This document shows positions 1 through 7,082 of a stretch of DNA of 36,102 nucleotides, in pieces. Below the pieces are notes generated by a model that worked only from the letters and a program-made list of their open reading frames with translations, ran no database searches and was not told where the DNA came from. A program made the translations under genes and the position numbers. This DNA comes from Nitrososphaerota archaeon. Its GTDB lineage: Archaea; Thermoproteota; Nitrososphaeria; Nitrososphaerales; CADDZS01. How positions within the stretch are numbered: the first letter of the stretch is position 1; the number at the start of each line of letters is the position of its first letter. The stretch spans positions 1-36,102 of the forward strand of contig JABDCJ010000024.1 in assembly GCA_013288145.1 (NCBI GenBank), given 5' to 3'.

Positions 1-299
1 CCCGATTTACCGTATGCTTGGATCAGGGCATCCTCAAATCTTGAATAAACGACGGGGACCATAGGGAAAACGATCTCCTTCATATAGTAGAGGCCTATCT
101 TCACTTCGTCCATTACGGTTAGATCCCTGAATCTGACTTCGTCAGTCTGCCAGAGCGATACAATATGAGCTCGAAGCTCAAGGATGAACTGCTTTTCCTC
201 AAGAGGCGTTATTCCTGAGGTCGTTTCTAATTTCTGCAAGAGCTCTGAAATCCTGAATGTTTTCTCGAGTATCGTGCGCCGCCTCGCCTCGTTAGGATG
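1..299 (-). pseudogene. ppc: Phosphoenolpyruvate carboxylase, central part (runs off left edge, out of frame with its N-terminus)
   Basis: Reading the minus strand from base 299 gives an open frame starting HPNEARRRTILEKTF and continuing through LLQKLE, LWQTDEVRF and VMDEVKIGLYY to the left edge. This is the region just after the catalytic histidine motif of bacterial-type PEP carboxylase, which adds bicarbonate to PEP to make oxaloacetate. The frame has no start codon of its own; it is the continuation of the 292-801 ORF but one frame out. The usual sequence is VLTAHP; here CTC (Leu), a single G and CAT (His) follow each other, so about 11 bases that would encode VLTA are absent. The reading on both sides is otherwise clean, so this is either a fresh inactivating deletion or an assembly or consensus error. 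Confidence 0.85.
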
Positions 300-801
300 C
301 GAGCTCGATTCGCAGGTTGGAGAAAAAATCAAGGGTTTCTTCAAGTGAGAATCCTTTCTCTTTTAGAGTGAAAACTAGATCATAGGCAGACTCTGCAACC
401 CTCAGCGGTTTGCTCTTGCGCCCGCGGGTTTGATTCTCCTTCGCAAATTTAGCTTCGCGCTCTCTCAGCACCCTGATCCTGTGGTGATCTTCGACGAGAT
501 TTACTAGTTGAAAATACGTGGAAAATGCGTGGACTATTGAAAGGCATTCCTTGTCGGATAGCTTCGAGACCGTACTGATTATTTGCTCTTGGATTTCAGA
601 TCTCGATTTTTTTGAAACTCGCGCCCTTTTTGTCAGACCTCGTAGTTTCTCTTCGAGCTCAAAGATTTCCTTCCCTTCTTGCTCGATTAGGGTTTCTCCG
701 AGCATGTCCCCAAGTAGATGAATGTCCTTGCTGATTTTATCCTGGGGCGGAAGTGGATCGCCTTCCGGCTCGATGACGTGTTTCAATTTCAATTCAGGCA
801 T
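292..801 (-). CDS. ppc: Phosphoenolpyruvate carboxylase, N-terminal part of a frameshifted gene
   Basis: The 169-residue ORF matches the N-terminal helical region of bacterial-type PEP carboxylase: DIHLLGDMLGETLIEQEG at about residues 26-43, AFSTYFQLVNLVEDHHR at about 92-108, and FFSNLRIEL just before the stop. A full enzyme has roughly 900 residues. The frame then runs into a TAA exactly where the catalytic VLTAHP motif should begin, and the homology resumes in another frame at base 299 (see that entry). The start at 801 (ATG) suits the family, since the LLGD motif normally lies close to the N-terminus. The enzyme would be cytosolic and would replenish oxaloacetate. It is transcribed divergently from the DUF309 gene. 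As it stands the sequence cannot give active enzyme. Confidence 0.85.
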   Translation of the reverse strand: MPELKLKHVIEPEGDPLPPQDKISKDIHLLGDMLGETLIEQEGKEIFELEEKLRGLTKRARVSKKSRSEIQEQIISTVSKLSDKECLSIVHAFSTYFQLVNLVEDHHRIRVLREREAKFAKENQTRGRKSKPLRVAESAYDLVFTLKEKGFSLEETLDFFSNLRIELAS

Positions 802-857
802 AACTGGTTTTGAGAATCAGGAAAATAGAGACGAATGAGAAAAGTTGCTAATTGCCA

Positions 858-878
858 GTAATAAAAACGATTATTATC
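858..878. promoter_or_regulatory. AT-rich promoter elements between divergent genes
   Basis: The stretch between the divergent ppc and DUF309 genes is AT-rich. On the plus strand TTATTATC (871-878) lies about 35 bp before the TTG at 910. On the minus strand TTTTTATTAC faces ppc, but about 60 bp from its ATG. Archaeal TATA boxes sit about 25 bp before the transcript start, so the plus-strand element fits a nearly leaderless transcript. This is assigned by eye only. Confidence 0.3.
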
Positions 879-909
879 TCATACCGCGATTCCATCCCTT
901 AGACGATTT

Positions 910-1506
910 TTGCACAGATATCTCGTCAGACTTGCGAATAAGAAAAATTACTCGCCAAAGCAGACTTTGCCCCTTATGATCGAATTTAGAAAGAAGGTTG
1001 ACAATCTCGGTACAGTCGTTAAGAACATGCGCGTGACCGAGGTTGCAATTGAGTTCGATCTTTATGCCATAGATAAATCATCAATGGAAAAATCCGTTGA
1101 AGAACTTTCGAAAGAATACGGTAACGTGCTCCTCGGCCGTGACCTCACGCAGGAAGAGACGAGCTTCCCCACTCTTTACCACGACAAGCAAGAGACCGTA
1201 AAGGAATCGGTTGCGCTATTCAACGAGCAGCGGTACTGGGAGTGCCACGAGGCAATGGAGCAGATATGGCGGAGGGAAACCAACCCCGCCGAGAAAGCTG
1301 TGCAACAAGGGATGATACTTTCAGCTTCGGCGCTGGTCCACGCCCAGAAAGATGAGGACGCCATCTGCATCGGCATGATTCCGCGCACAATGGCAAAGCT
1401 CGACCAGTGGAAGGAAGACACATACTATGCGTTGAACGTTGCCCGGCTCAAAGAGAGCATGAATGGTATCTTGAAGAGCGGGAAAATTTCCTATCCAAAA
1501 ATTTAG
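910..1506 (+). CDS. DUF309 family protein
   Basis: The C-terminal half (about residues 95-170) has the DUF309 pattern: LFNEQRYWECHEAMEQIWRR, then a helix with QQGMILSASALVHAQK. The two conserved stretches F-N-x-x-x-Y-x-x-x-H-E and the Q-G-x-I motif are intact. The first 85 or so residues form a separate, mostly polar domain that is not recognised. The biochemical role of DUF309 is unknown; some members are extended, as here. The start is a TTG with no in-frame ATG nearby, 35 bp after a TATA-like element. The gene converges on the FtsZ-like gene with one base between the stop codons. Confidence 0.75.
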   Translation: MHRYLVRLANKKNYSPKQTLPLMIEFRKKVDNLGTVVKNMRVTEVAIEFDLYAIDKSSMEKSVEELSKEYGNVLLGRDLTQEETSFPTLYHDKQETVKESVALFNEQRYWECHEAMEQIWRRETNPAEKAVQQGMILSASALVHAQKDEDAICIGMIPRTMAKLDQWKEDTYYALNVARLKESMNGILKSGKISYPKI

Positions 1507-1507
1507 T

Positions 1508-2446
1508 TCAAGCCTCGATATTCCGCAAGATTCCCTGGCCAACTTCGAGCGAGCTGTCCAGGTCTGGATCGAGGTTTTGCAGACTAGATCGTCTCAGACA
1601 CATATCCGTCGGATCATACGAGTTGATTATCGCATCCACGTCCTCGCGCGACTGGAAGGTTACAAGTTTTCCAGACCTGCTGTGGGTTTCGTCCGGGGCG
1701 AATTTGGAGGCGGGATTATCGTCATCAGAGGCTCTCAGAACTGAGTATGGGTTTGCGTTGATGTAATCAACCATGCTTTCAACACCCGAGCTCGATCCGT
1801 CTTTTTCGATCGGCCTGATGAGCGAGTTAATAGTGAGGGAGAGTTTCTCGTAGAGCCTTGCATTGGAGTCAAAAAACGACGGTTGATCGGGTGCTAGCAT
1901 TTTCTCATTCTCAAGTAGAATAATCCCATCGCAGTTCTCGGTAAGCTGACGGAGCGCACATCCGGCAAAAAAGTATCTGTATTTTTCAAACACAAAGGGC
2001 ATTACTACAACTCCAACAACCATTGCCCGGACCTGCTTTGCGCATTTTGCGATAAGAGGAGCAATGCCTGATCCAACCATTCCTCCGAGCCCTGATACGA
2101 CGAAAACGACCTGAGATCCCATTAGAGATTTTCTCACCTGTTCGAGCTGTGGACCGACTATGCCACGAACGTTTGCAGGCGTTCTCTCACAATCGACTGG
2201 AAGCTGGAACACAATTTTCTTGGATTGAGACGGGACGTTTACAACGTCGTCCTGATCACAGCTGAGATAAATGAAATCACTGAGCTGCCTGCACTGCAGG
2301 GAAATCTCGTGAGCTATTCGACATCCCCTAGTAGCAATGCCAACTACTGGAATTTTCTTTCCATACGTTTGCAACTGAAGGGGATAATCCGTCAATTTCG
2401 AGTTTTCTCTAAGCTTCTCCGTCAGTGAATAAGATAATCGCCCCAT
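1508..2446 (-). CDS. Divergent FtsZ/tubulin-family protein
   Basis: The protein has a Rossmann-like N-terminal half with the tubulin/FtsZ signature in degenerate form: GLGGMVGSGIAP at residues 144-155 of the longest ORF, where canonical FtsZ has GGTGTGxAP. The region KKIPVVGIATRGCRIAHE (about 55-72) takes the place of the usual glycine-rich first nucleotide loop. FtsZ forms the GTP-driven division ring; a non-canonical FtsZ is known in Nitrososphaeria, where Cdv/ESCRT proteins carry out division, so the role here may be different. The tail after about residue 255 is acidic and Ser-rich and probably disordered. The ORF opens at a TTG at 2521, but a TATA-like element at 2475-2487 lies inside that extension, so the ATG at 2446 is preferred. 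Confidence 0.7.
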   Translation of the reverse strand: MGRLSYSLTEKLRENSKLTDYPLQLQTYGKKIPVVGIATRGCRIAHEISLQCRQLSDFIYLSCDQDDVVNVPSQSKKIVFQLPVDCERTPANVRGIVGPQLEQVRKSLMGSQVVFVVSGLGGMVGSGIAPLIAKCAKQVRAMVVGVVVMPFVFEKYRYFFAGCALRQLTENCDGIILLENEKMLAPDQPSFFDSNARLYEKLSLTINSLIRPIEKDGSSSGVESMVDYINANPYSVLRASDDDNPASKFAPDETHSRSGKLVTFQSREDVDAIINSYDPTDMCLRRSSLQNLDPDLDSSLEVGQGILRNIEA

Positions 2447-2474
2447 AACCCAGCCGCACGACCACTGTGACTCG

Positions 2475-2487
2475 CATATTTTAATTC
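2475..2487 (-). promoter_or_regulatory. TATA-like promoter of the FtsZ-like gene
   Basis: On the minus strand the sequence reads GAATTAAAATATG, with its centre about 35 bp before the ATG at 2446. That spacing fits an archaeal promoter with a leader of under 10 nt. It argues against translation from the TTG at 2521. Confidence 0.4.
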
Positions 2488-2598
2488 GAGCTTTGCCAAT
2501 CTCAACAGTTCTTGTCAACAAGAGCTAATGCATATTCTAGAATGCTTTCACGCTCGGCGACGCTGCGATTCCTTTTTCAATTTGCGACGAGCATCTAG

Positions 2599-3039
2599 AT
2601 GAAGTACCGGAGCTTAGAAAGCGGCATTCAACTTCCACAGATACTCAGCTCACTTTTGATCGCATCAGCCATATCTCTCGGAGTGGGTGGAATCTTCCTC
2701 TTTGTCGATAATCTTGTCCCAACAGTTCTCGTTGAGACAACTTTTATCGCAGTGGTTTTACTCCTGATTCTTTCGAATTTCGTTTCAAAGGGCAACATGC
2801 TTTCGATTAACATCTCAACCATTCTCGGGATAGTAGCACCGATCATGTCCTACGCAACGCCCGCTCACGATGGTGTTCTCGAGCAGATTACCACAGGTGG
2901 CCTCATTTCGTTTTTAGGAATACTGCAGCTCCTGGGATTCTATATTTTCCCGATAACGTTTGTATTGCTTCGAATTGTGTATAACGGCAAGCTCAAAAAT
3001 CAAATAATTCATTCGTCGAAGACGCTGGTAAAGTCTTGA
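2599..3039 (+). CDS. Small membrane protein with four predicted helices
   Basis: The protein has 146 residues and four hydrophobic segments, at about residues 13-35, 42-61, 71-88 and 101-128. It ends in a short basic tail. No family is recognised. It begins at an ATG. Its stop overlaps the TTG start of the methyltransferase that follows (shared TTGA), so the two are probably one transcript with coupled translation. Confidence 0.65.
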   Translation: MKYRSLESGIQLPQILSSLLIASAISLGVGGIFLFVDNLVPTVLVETTFIAVVLLLILSNFVSKGNMLSINISTILGIVAPIMSYATPAHDGVLEQITTGGLISFLGILQLLGFYIFPITFVLLRIVYNGKLKNQIIHSSKTLVKS

Positions 3040-3800
3040 AAGAGAATGATGAGGCAGGCTGGGAGGCTCTCTCAAACTGGTACGATGAAAAGCAGGGCGA
3101 GACCGGCGATCTCTGGCATCGGGCTCTAATAGACCCCGCACTATTACGGTTAATCGGAGACCCCAATGGAAAGGACCTGCTCGATCTCGGTTGCGGGAAC
3201 GGGTATCTCTCAAGGCGACTTGCTCGTCAGGGTGGGAGAGTGACTGCAGTGGACTCTTCACCCCGAATGATTGAGAACGCGAAAAAGCGCGATCCCAATC
3301 GTGAAATAAGATACGTTCTATCGGACACAGGGAAGCTCGATGCTATTTCATCTGACAGCTTCGACATCGTCTTTGCCAACATGAGCCTTATGGACATCGC
3401 GGATTGTGAGAAGGCTATTTCCGAGATAAGCCGGGTCTTGAGAAAGGGCGGAAAGTTTGTTGCCAGCATCTTTCATCCCTGCTTTGATAACGGCTCGAAC
3501 TCTTCCTGGGTGATTGAGAAGAAACTCTACGAGTCCAAGATCTATCGCAAAATTAGGGCGTATCGAGAGCCCTTCTCTGAGCGGGTTCCATGGAAGCTGC
3601 CGCAATCGGATGAGAAAATGTTTACGATTGCATTTCACAGACCGCTAAGCTGGTATGCGAGGACAATTGCTAACTCAGGACTCGCGATCACGGCACTGGA
3701 AGAACCCGAGCCACAAGAAGAATTTCTGGATAAAGAGTCAGATGCCGCAGGGTTTCTTGAAGTACCGCTCCATCTTGTGATTGGTGCGGTGAAGCTCTAG
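3036..3800 (+). CDS. Class I SAM-dependent methyltransferase
   Basis: The protein has 254 residues. Motif I is clear (DLLDLGCGNGYLSRRLA, about residues 48-64), followed by VTAVDSSPRMIENA (motif II, with the acidic residue that binds the SAM ribose) and DIVFANMSLMDI with ISRVLRKGGKFV (motif post II/III). This is the Methyltransf_11/25 type of fold; the substrate cannot be told from sequence. The C-terminal region (WKLPQSDEKMF, FHRPLSWYAR) is shared with many small-molecule methyltransferases of this kind. The TTG start overlaps the stop of the membrane protein before it. The gene converges on the ABC permease, and a hairpin covers both stop codons. Confidence 0.85.
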   Translation: MKENDEAGWEALSNWYDEKQGETGDLWHRALIDPALLRLIGDPNGKDLLDLGCGNGYLSRRLARQGGRVTAVDSSPRMIENAKKRDPNREIRYVLSDTGKLDAISSDSFDIVFANMSLMDIADCEKAISEISRVLRKGGKFVASIFHPCFDNGSNSSWVIEKKLYESKIYRKIRAYREPFSERVPWKLPQSDEKMFTIAFHRPLSWYARTIANSGLAITALEEPEPQEEFLDKESDAAGFLEVPLHLVIGAVKL

Positions 3801-3817
3801 CTCTCTAAAGAGAGCTA
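3798..3817. terminator. Perfect hairpin covering two convergent stop codons
   Basis: Bases 3798-3817 form a perfect inverted repeat with 9-bp arms (TAGCTCTCT / AGAGAGCTA) and a 2-base centre. The left arm begins with the TAG of the methyltransferase and the right arm ends with the TAG of the convergent permease. The symmetry and placement suggest a bidirectional 3'-end element. There is no long T-tract, which archaeal termination usually needs, so a stem that limits read-through or protects 3' ends is also possible. Confidence 0.5.
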
Positions 3818-4627
3818 TGGTTGCCGCCATCTTGCCTTAAACGCGGCTAGGGCAAAGAAAAATACAGTGAAGCCAAGCAAAACGGCCCAGCTAATCAATA
3901 GCTGGTTCTCAGGATATGATTGCAAACCCAGAACGGATTGCATGAGGATCGAAAGGTGAGTCGTGGGAGCGAGGTAGGCGAGGAATCTGTAGCTCGGTGG
4001 AATAACCTCGATGGGATAAAAGACCGGCGGAATGACCGTGAGAAGCGTCGAGACAAGCGAGGTTACAGAAAATGCACTTCGGCTGCGGAGAATGAAGGTC
4101 GAGAGGAAAAACCCAAAGGCGGAAGAAAATACCCACGCTAGGAGCATCACAACAATCGCCAATGGAAAACTCCAGGTGATCAGATGGAGATACCCGAAGA
4201 GGCAGATCAATACTACTAGTGAGGGCGTGACGAAAGTTAATTCACCCAGACTGAGACCCAGCATATAGTCGACGGCAGGGAGAGGAGAGGCAACGCAAAA
4301 GTCCTGAAATTTGAACTGGAGCCGGTTATAAGTTGCGTCTGCACCCAGGAAAAGTCCTGCGCCGACCAGAATTGAGATCGTCGCGCCAATCAGCCCGTAA
4401 GAGATGAAACTTGGACCGCCGATGACGAAGAGGAAAAAGAGCACGGTAAAAGGCGTCGTCGAGCTGAACACGATGAAACCAGGAGAGCGAATAGCGACAA
4501 GAATTCCGCTGTAGTAAGAGAGCGCGCCGATTGATCTCAGCCTTGCAGACAGGCCGCGTCTCCTTGGACCCAGCGGGGCCTGCCTTGGATTTTCCTGTTG
4601 GTTGTCTATCTTCTCAACTGTTACCAT
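3815..4627 (-). CDS. ABC-2 type transporter permease
   Basis: The protein has 270 residues with about six membrane segments in the ABC-2 pattern: a cytosolic basic N-terminus of about 35 residues, helix pairs around 50-100, 125-150, 160-180 and 190-210, and a last helix near 240-262. The segment PPVFYPIEVIPPSYRFLAYL is the typical ABC-2 motif before the final helices. It would form the membrane channel of an exporter with the ATPase encoded 6 bp upstream. The substrate could be a drug, lipid or polysaccharide; the family alone does not say. Confidence 0.85.
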   Translation of the reverse strand: MVTVEKIDNQQENPRQAPLGPRRRGLSARLRSIGALSYYSGILVAIRSPGFIVFSSTTPFTVLFFLFVIGGPSFISYGLIGATISILVGAGLFLGADATYNRLQFKFQDFCVASPLPAVDYMLGLSLGELTFVTPSLVVLICLFGYLHLITWSFPLAIVVMLLAWVFSSAFGFFLSTFILRSRSAFSVTSLVSTLLTVIPPVFYPIEVIPPSYRFLAYLAPTTHLSILMQSVLGLQSYPENQLLISWAVLLGFTVFFFALAAFKARWRQP

Positions 4628-4633
4628 AATCGA

Positions 4634-5575
4634 TCAATCTGCTCCTCCGTCGTCGTCGTTCTCTCCCTCGCCGACCAGATCGATGAACACGTCGTCCAAG
4701 CTTACCGGGGAGACGTTTGCTCTCGCTTTTCTTTCAATAGCTAGAGATGCGAGCCGGCTGCCTCGCTGTTCGTCAGTGAGTACTCGAAGATTTTCCCCAA
4801 CACGCATCACCTTTCCGAACCCGTGAAGCTCATCTTCAGTAAATCCGGATGAAATATCGACGCGAATAGTTTCGCGAAGCGCGGATTTCAGCTCCTGCAC
4901 CGTGCCTACCTTCAAAAGGCGCCCCTTGGAGACAATCGCTATTTTGTCTGAGATCGATTCAGCCTCGTCCAGATAGTGCGTAGTCAAAAGTATTGTTTTG
5001 CCCGCGTGCTTCAGGTCAACCATCAGTTTCCACACAGCTCTTCGCGCGACCGGGTCCAGCCCAATTGTAGGTTCGTCGAGAAAAATCAATTCAGCCTCAG
5101 TTGCAAGAGCCATCGCGACGAGAGTTCTCTGGCGCAGTCCTCCGCTGAGCTCATCGGAATGAACATTTGCGTACGGCGCGAGTCCCAGAAGGGAGAGTGT
5201 CCTTCTCGCCTGTGGTCTAGCTTCTCCGACACGCCAGCCACGCGCGGTAAGAGCGAACATGACGTGGTCGTATGGAGTGAGCGATTCGAACGTCCTCATT
5301 TCTTGAGGAACGGCTGCAATCCTCTCCCGGACTTCCTTTGTCTGCGATACCGCGTCGAAGCCGAGGACTCTTATCGTGCCAGAGGTTGGTTTCAACTGTG
5401 TTGCAGCCATCCGGAGAAACGTCGTCTTGCCGGCGCCGTTTTTTCCCAGTAGGGTGAAGATCGTGGCACGCGGAATCTCGAGAGTAACATCGGCTACTGC
5501 CGGCCGCGATGACTTGCCGTAGGTCTTCGAGAGTGAGATGCTCTCGATTGCGATGCCGGAAGAGGCGACCTGCAA
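4634..5575 (-). CDS. ABC transporter ATP-binding protein (DrrA/CcmA type)
   Basis: All nucleotide-binding motifs are present: Walker A GKNGAGKT (about residues 44-51), Q-loop VPQEM (89-93), signature LSGGLRQR (143-150), Walker B LIFLDEP (163-169) and the H-loop histidine at 200 in LLTTHYLDEAE. The C-terminal 90 residues form the extra domain found in DrrA-like drug or polyketide exporters. It powers the permease encoded next. It lies 40 bp downstream of an SRPBCC gene, which itself follows an ArsR gene, so all four probably share one transcript. The start is the only reasonable one for the family. Confidence 0.92.
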   Translation of the reverse strand: MQVASSGIAIESISLSKTYGKSSRPAVADVTLEIPRATIFTLLGKNGAGKTTFLRMAATQLKPTSGTIRVLGFDAVSQTKEVRERIAAVPQEMRTFESLTPYDHVMFALTARGWRVGEARPQARRTLSLLGLAPYANVHSDELSGGLRQRTLVAMALATEAELIFLDEPTIGLDPVARRAVWKLMVDLKHAGKTILLTTHYLDEAESISDKIAIVSKGRLLKVGTVQELKSALRETIRVDISSGFTEDELHGFGKVMRVGENLRVLTDEQRGSRLASLAIERKARANVSPVSLDDVFIDLVGEGENDDDGGAD

Positions 5576-5615
5576 AGTAGGTTGGATTTTACGTCATTTA
5601 AGAAAAGGATTTTCG

Positions 5616-6098
5616 TCACGCGTGTGAGAGGTATTCATAAAGGCCTTCAAGACAACTGACCCAGCCTCGTTCGTGTGAAGAATGAACTTTTTCATCCGAA
5701 ATCTTCTCGTGGATTACTGTAATCTCAGTTTCTCCAGCATTAATTGGCTTGAAGGTGACAGACACTTGCTCGACATTTCTAGAGCTCGGTCTCTCTCCGT
5801 CGTTTTTCTCATTCATAACTCGCCAAGTGTAAACGAGTTTTCTGGGCGGATCAACAAGCGTGAATTCCCCTAAAATCCAGATCAAGCTTCCGTCGGGAAA
5901 CAGGTTGCCGATTCTGAATTTCCCGCCGACCCGCAGGTCAATTTCTGCTTCCGGACATACGGCCGGTTTTGGACCCCACCATTTCTTCAACTGAGCTGGA
6001 TTCGTCCAGGCTTCAAAGACGCGTTCAGGCGAAGATCTGATGGTTCTGCGCACGACGAGAAAAAACTGGCTGTCGCCCGGCGACTGTTTTGTTTCCAT
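5616..6098 (-). CDS. SRPBCC / AHSA1 domain protein
   Basis: This is a single-domain helix-grip protein of 160 residues, the usual size for the AHSA1 (Aha1-like) family. Typical features are IRSSPERVFEAWTNPAQLKKWWGP (about 20-43), VGGKFRI (57-63), LVYTWR (88-93), VSVTFKP and the end motif ERGWVSCLEGLYEYL. The fold holds hydrophobic ligands in an internal pocket; no catalytic role is known for most members. It sits 22 bp after an ArsR gene and 40 bp before an ABC exporter ATPase. That order suggests a binding or sensing role linked to the exporter, which is an inference. Confidence 0.85.
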   Translation of the reverse strand: METKQSPGDSQFFLVVRRTIRSSPERVFEAWTNPAQLKKWWGPKPAVCPEAEIDLRVGGKFRIGNLFPDGSLIWILGEFTLVDPPRKLVYTWRVMNEKNDGERPSSRNVEQVSVTFKPINAGETEITVIHEKISDEKVHSSHERGWVSCLEGLYEYLSHA

Positions 6099-6120
6099 TA
6101 TAAAACCCCAACTGGTATGG

Positions 6121-6474
6121 TCATTCTTTGTCTGATTTCTCGATGTATTCCTTCAGAGCGTCGAGATTTCCTTCCCAGAATGTTCTGTAGTGTGACAGCC
6201 ACTTTTCTGCGTCTTCGAGTGGTTTTGCCGAGATTCTGCAGTGGTGAACCCGCCCTTCAATCGTTCTTTCGACGAGCCGAGCCGATTCCAACACTTTCAA
6301 GTGTTTTGAGATCGCAGGCAAAGAAATGTCAAATGGTTCAGCAAGCTCGGTCACGGTTTTTGATCCACGCATTAAACTCGAAAGCATCTTCCTTCGAGTA
6401 CTGTCCGACAGTGCATTGAATACAACATCCAGCTGAGTCTCTTGCCGTAGAGAATTTCTTGCAGATCTGGTCAT
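6121..6474 (-). CDS. ArsR family winged-helix transcriptional regulator
   Basis: The protein has 117 residues: LDVVFNALSDSTRRKMLSSL (about 15-34), then a helix-turn-helix with TVTELAEPFDISLPAISKHL (about 40-59) and the wing LVERTIEGRVHHCRI. There is no cysteine cluster of the metal-sensing ArsR kind. This subtype is commonly encoded just before an SRPBCC gene, as here (22 bp gap). It likely represses its own operon, which would include the SRPBCC protein and the ABC exporter. The start is ATG; an AAGGAG sequence lies about 14 nt upstream on the coding strand. Confidence 0.88.
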   Translation of the reverse strand: MTRSARNSLRQETQLDVVFNALSDSTRRKMLSSLMRGSKTVTELAEPFDISLPAISKHLKVLESARLVERTIEGRVHHCRISAKPLEDAEKWLSHYRTFWEGNLDALKEYIEKSDKE

Positions 6475-6545
6475 AGAATGTAATGAATCTCCTTTTTTGA
6501 AATTCTAGGTCTGACCATCATTAGAAAAGAGTCCCTTCAATATCG

Positions 6546-6567
6546 TTAACTAAATGGTTAAATATTA
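6546..6567 (+). promoter_or_regulatory. Inverted repeat overlapping a TATA-like box, between divergent ArsR and SRPBCC genes
   Basis: TTAAC-N6-GTTAA (6546-6561) overlaps the AT-rich TTAAATATTA (6558-6567), which lies about 44 bp before the SRPBCC start at 6606. The neighbouring ArsR gene starts about 70 bp away on the other strand. Dyads that overlap the TATA box are typical repressor sites in archaea, so this may be an ArsR operator. Short AT-rich dyads also occur by chance. Confidence 0.4.
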
Positions 6568-6605
6568 TCGGAGTTCCGTTTTCGACTCCGGAAGTTGTAA
6601 AAAGA

Positions 6606-6998
6606 ATGTCCAGCATCCATCAGGAAGTCGACATCACCGGAAGTCCCGAGAAAATCTACAATACTCTATTGAGTTCGCAAGATTTTAGCAGAATGACCGG
6701 CGGTCTGCCAACAAAGATTGACGGACAAGAAGGAGGATCATTTTCGTGCTTTGGCGGAGCTATTGTGGGAAGGAATGTTGAGCTTGTCTCAAACCGAAGG
6801 ATAGTGCAGGCATGGCGGGTAAGCGATTGGGCACTGGGAACTTACTCTATCGCAAAGTTTGAATTAACGATTAGGCCGGATGGCGGAACTCATCTTGTTT
6901 TCGACCACAAAGGGTTCCCGGAAGATCAATTCGATCATCTGAATAGTGGATGGAAGACAAACTACTGGGATCCTCTGGAAAAACACCTCTCCCAGTAG
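6606..6998 (+). CDS. SRPBCC / AHSA1 domain protein
   Basis: A compact 130-residue Aha1-type domain: ITGSPEKIYNTLLSSQDFSR (about 10-29), EGGSFSCFGGAIVGRNVEL (about 42-60), IVQAWRVSDW (66-75), HLVFDHKGFP and the closing motif GWKTNYWDPLEKHL. It belongs to the same subgroup as the gene at 31253 (shared G-x-N-V-E-L, I-V-Q-x-W and Y-W-x-P-x-x). It is transcribed alone, divergently from the ArsR operon, with an inverted repeat in the shared control region. The ligand is unknown. Confidence 0.85.
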   Translation: MSSIHQEVDITGSPEKIYNTLLSSQDFSRMTGGLPTKIDGQEGGSFSCFGGAIVGRNVELVSNRRIVQAWRVSDWALGTYSIAKFELTIRPDGGTHLVFDHKGFPEDQFDHLNSGWKTNYWDPLEKHLSQ

Positions 6999-7082
6999 AG
7001 GCAAAAGAAAAGAGTCTTGCATTGGCCCCTCACGAGCCAAATTGATGTTCTCGATTATTTGTTAGACTCTATAGATCTGCAA

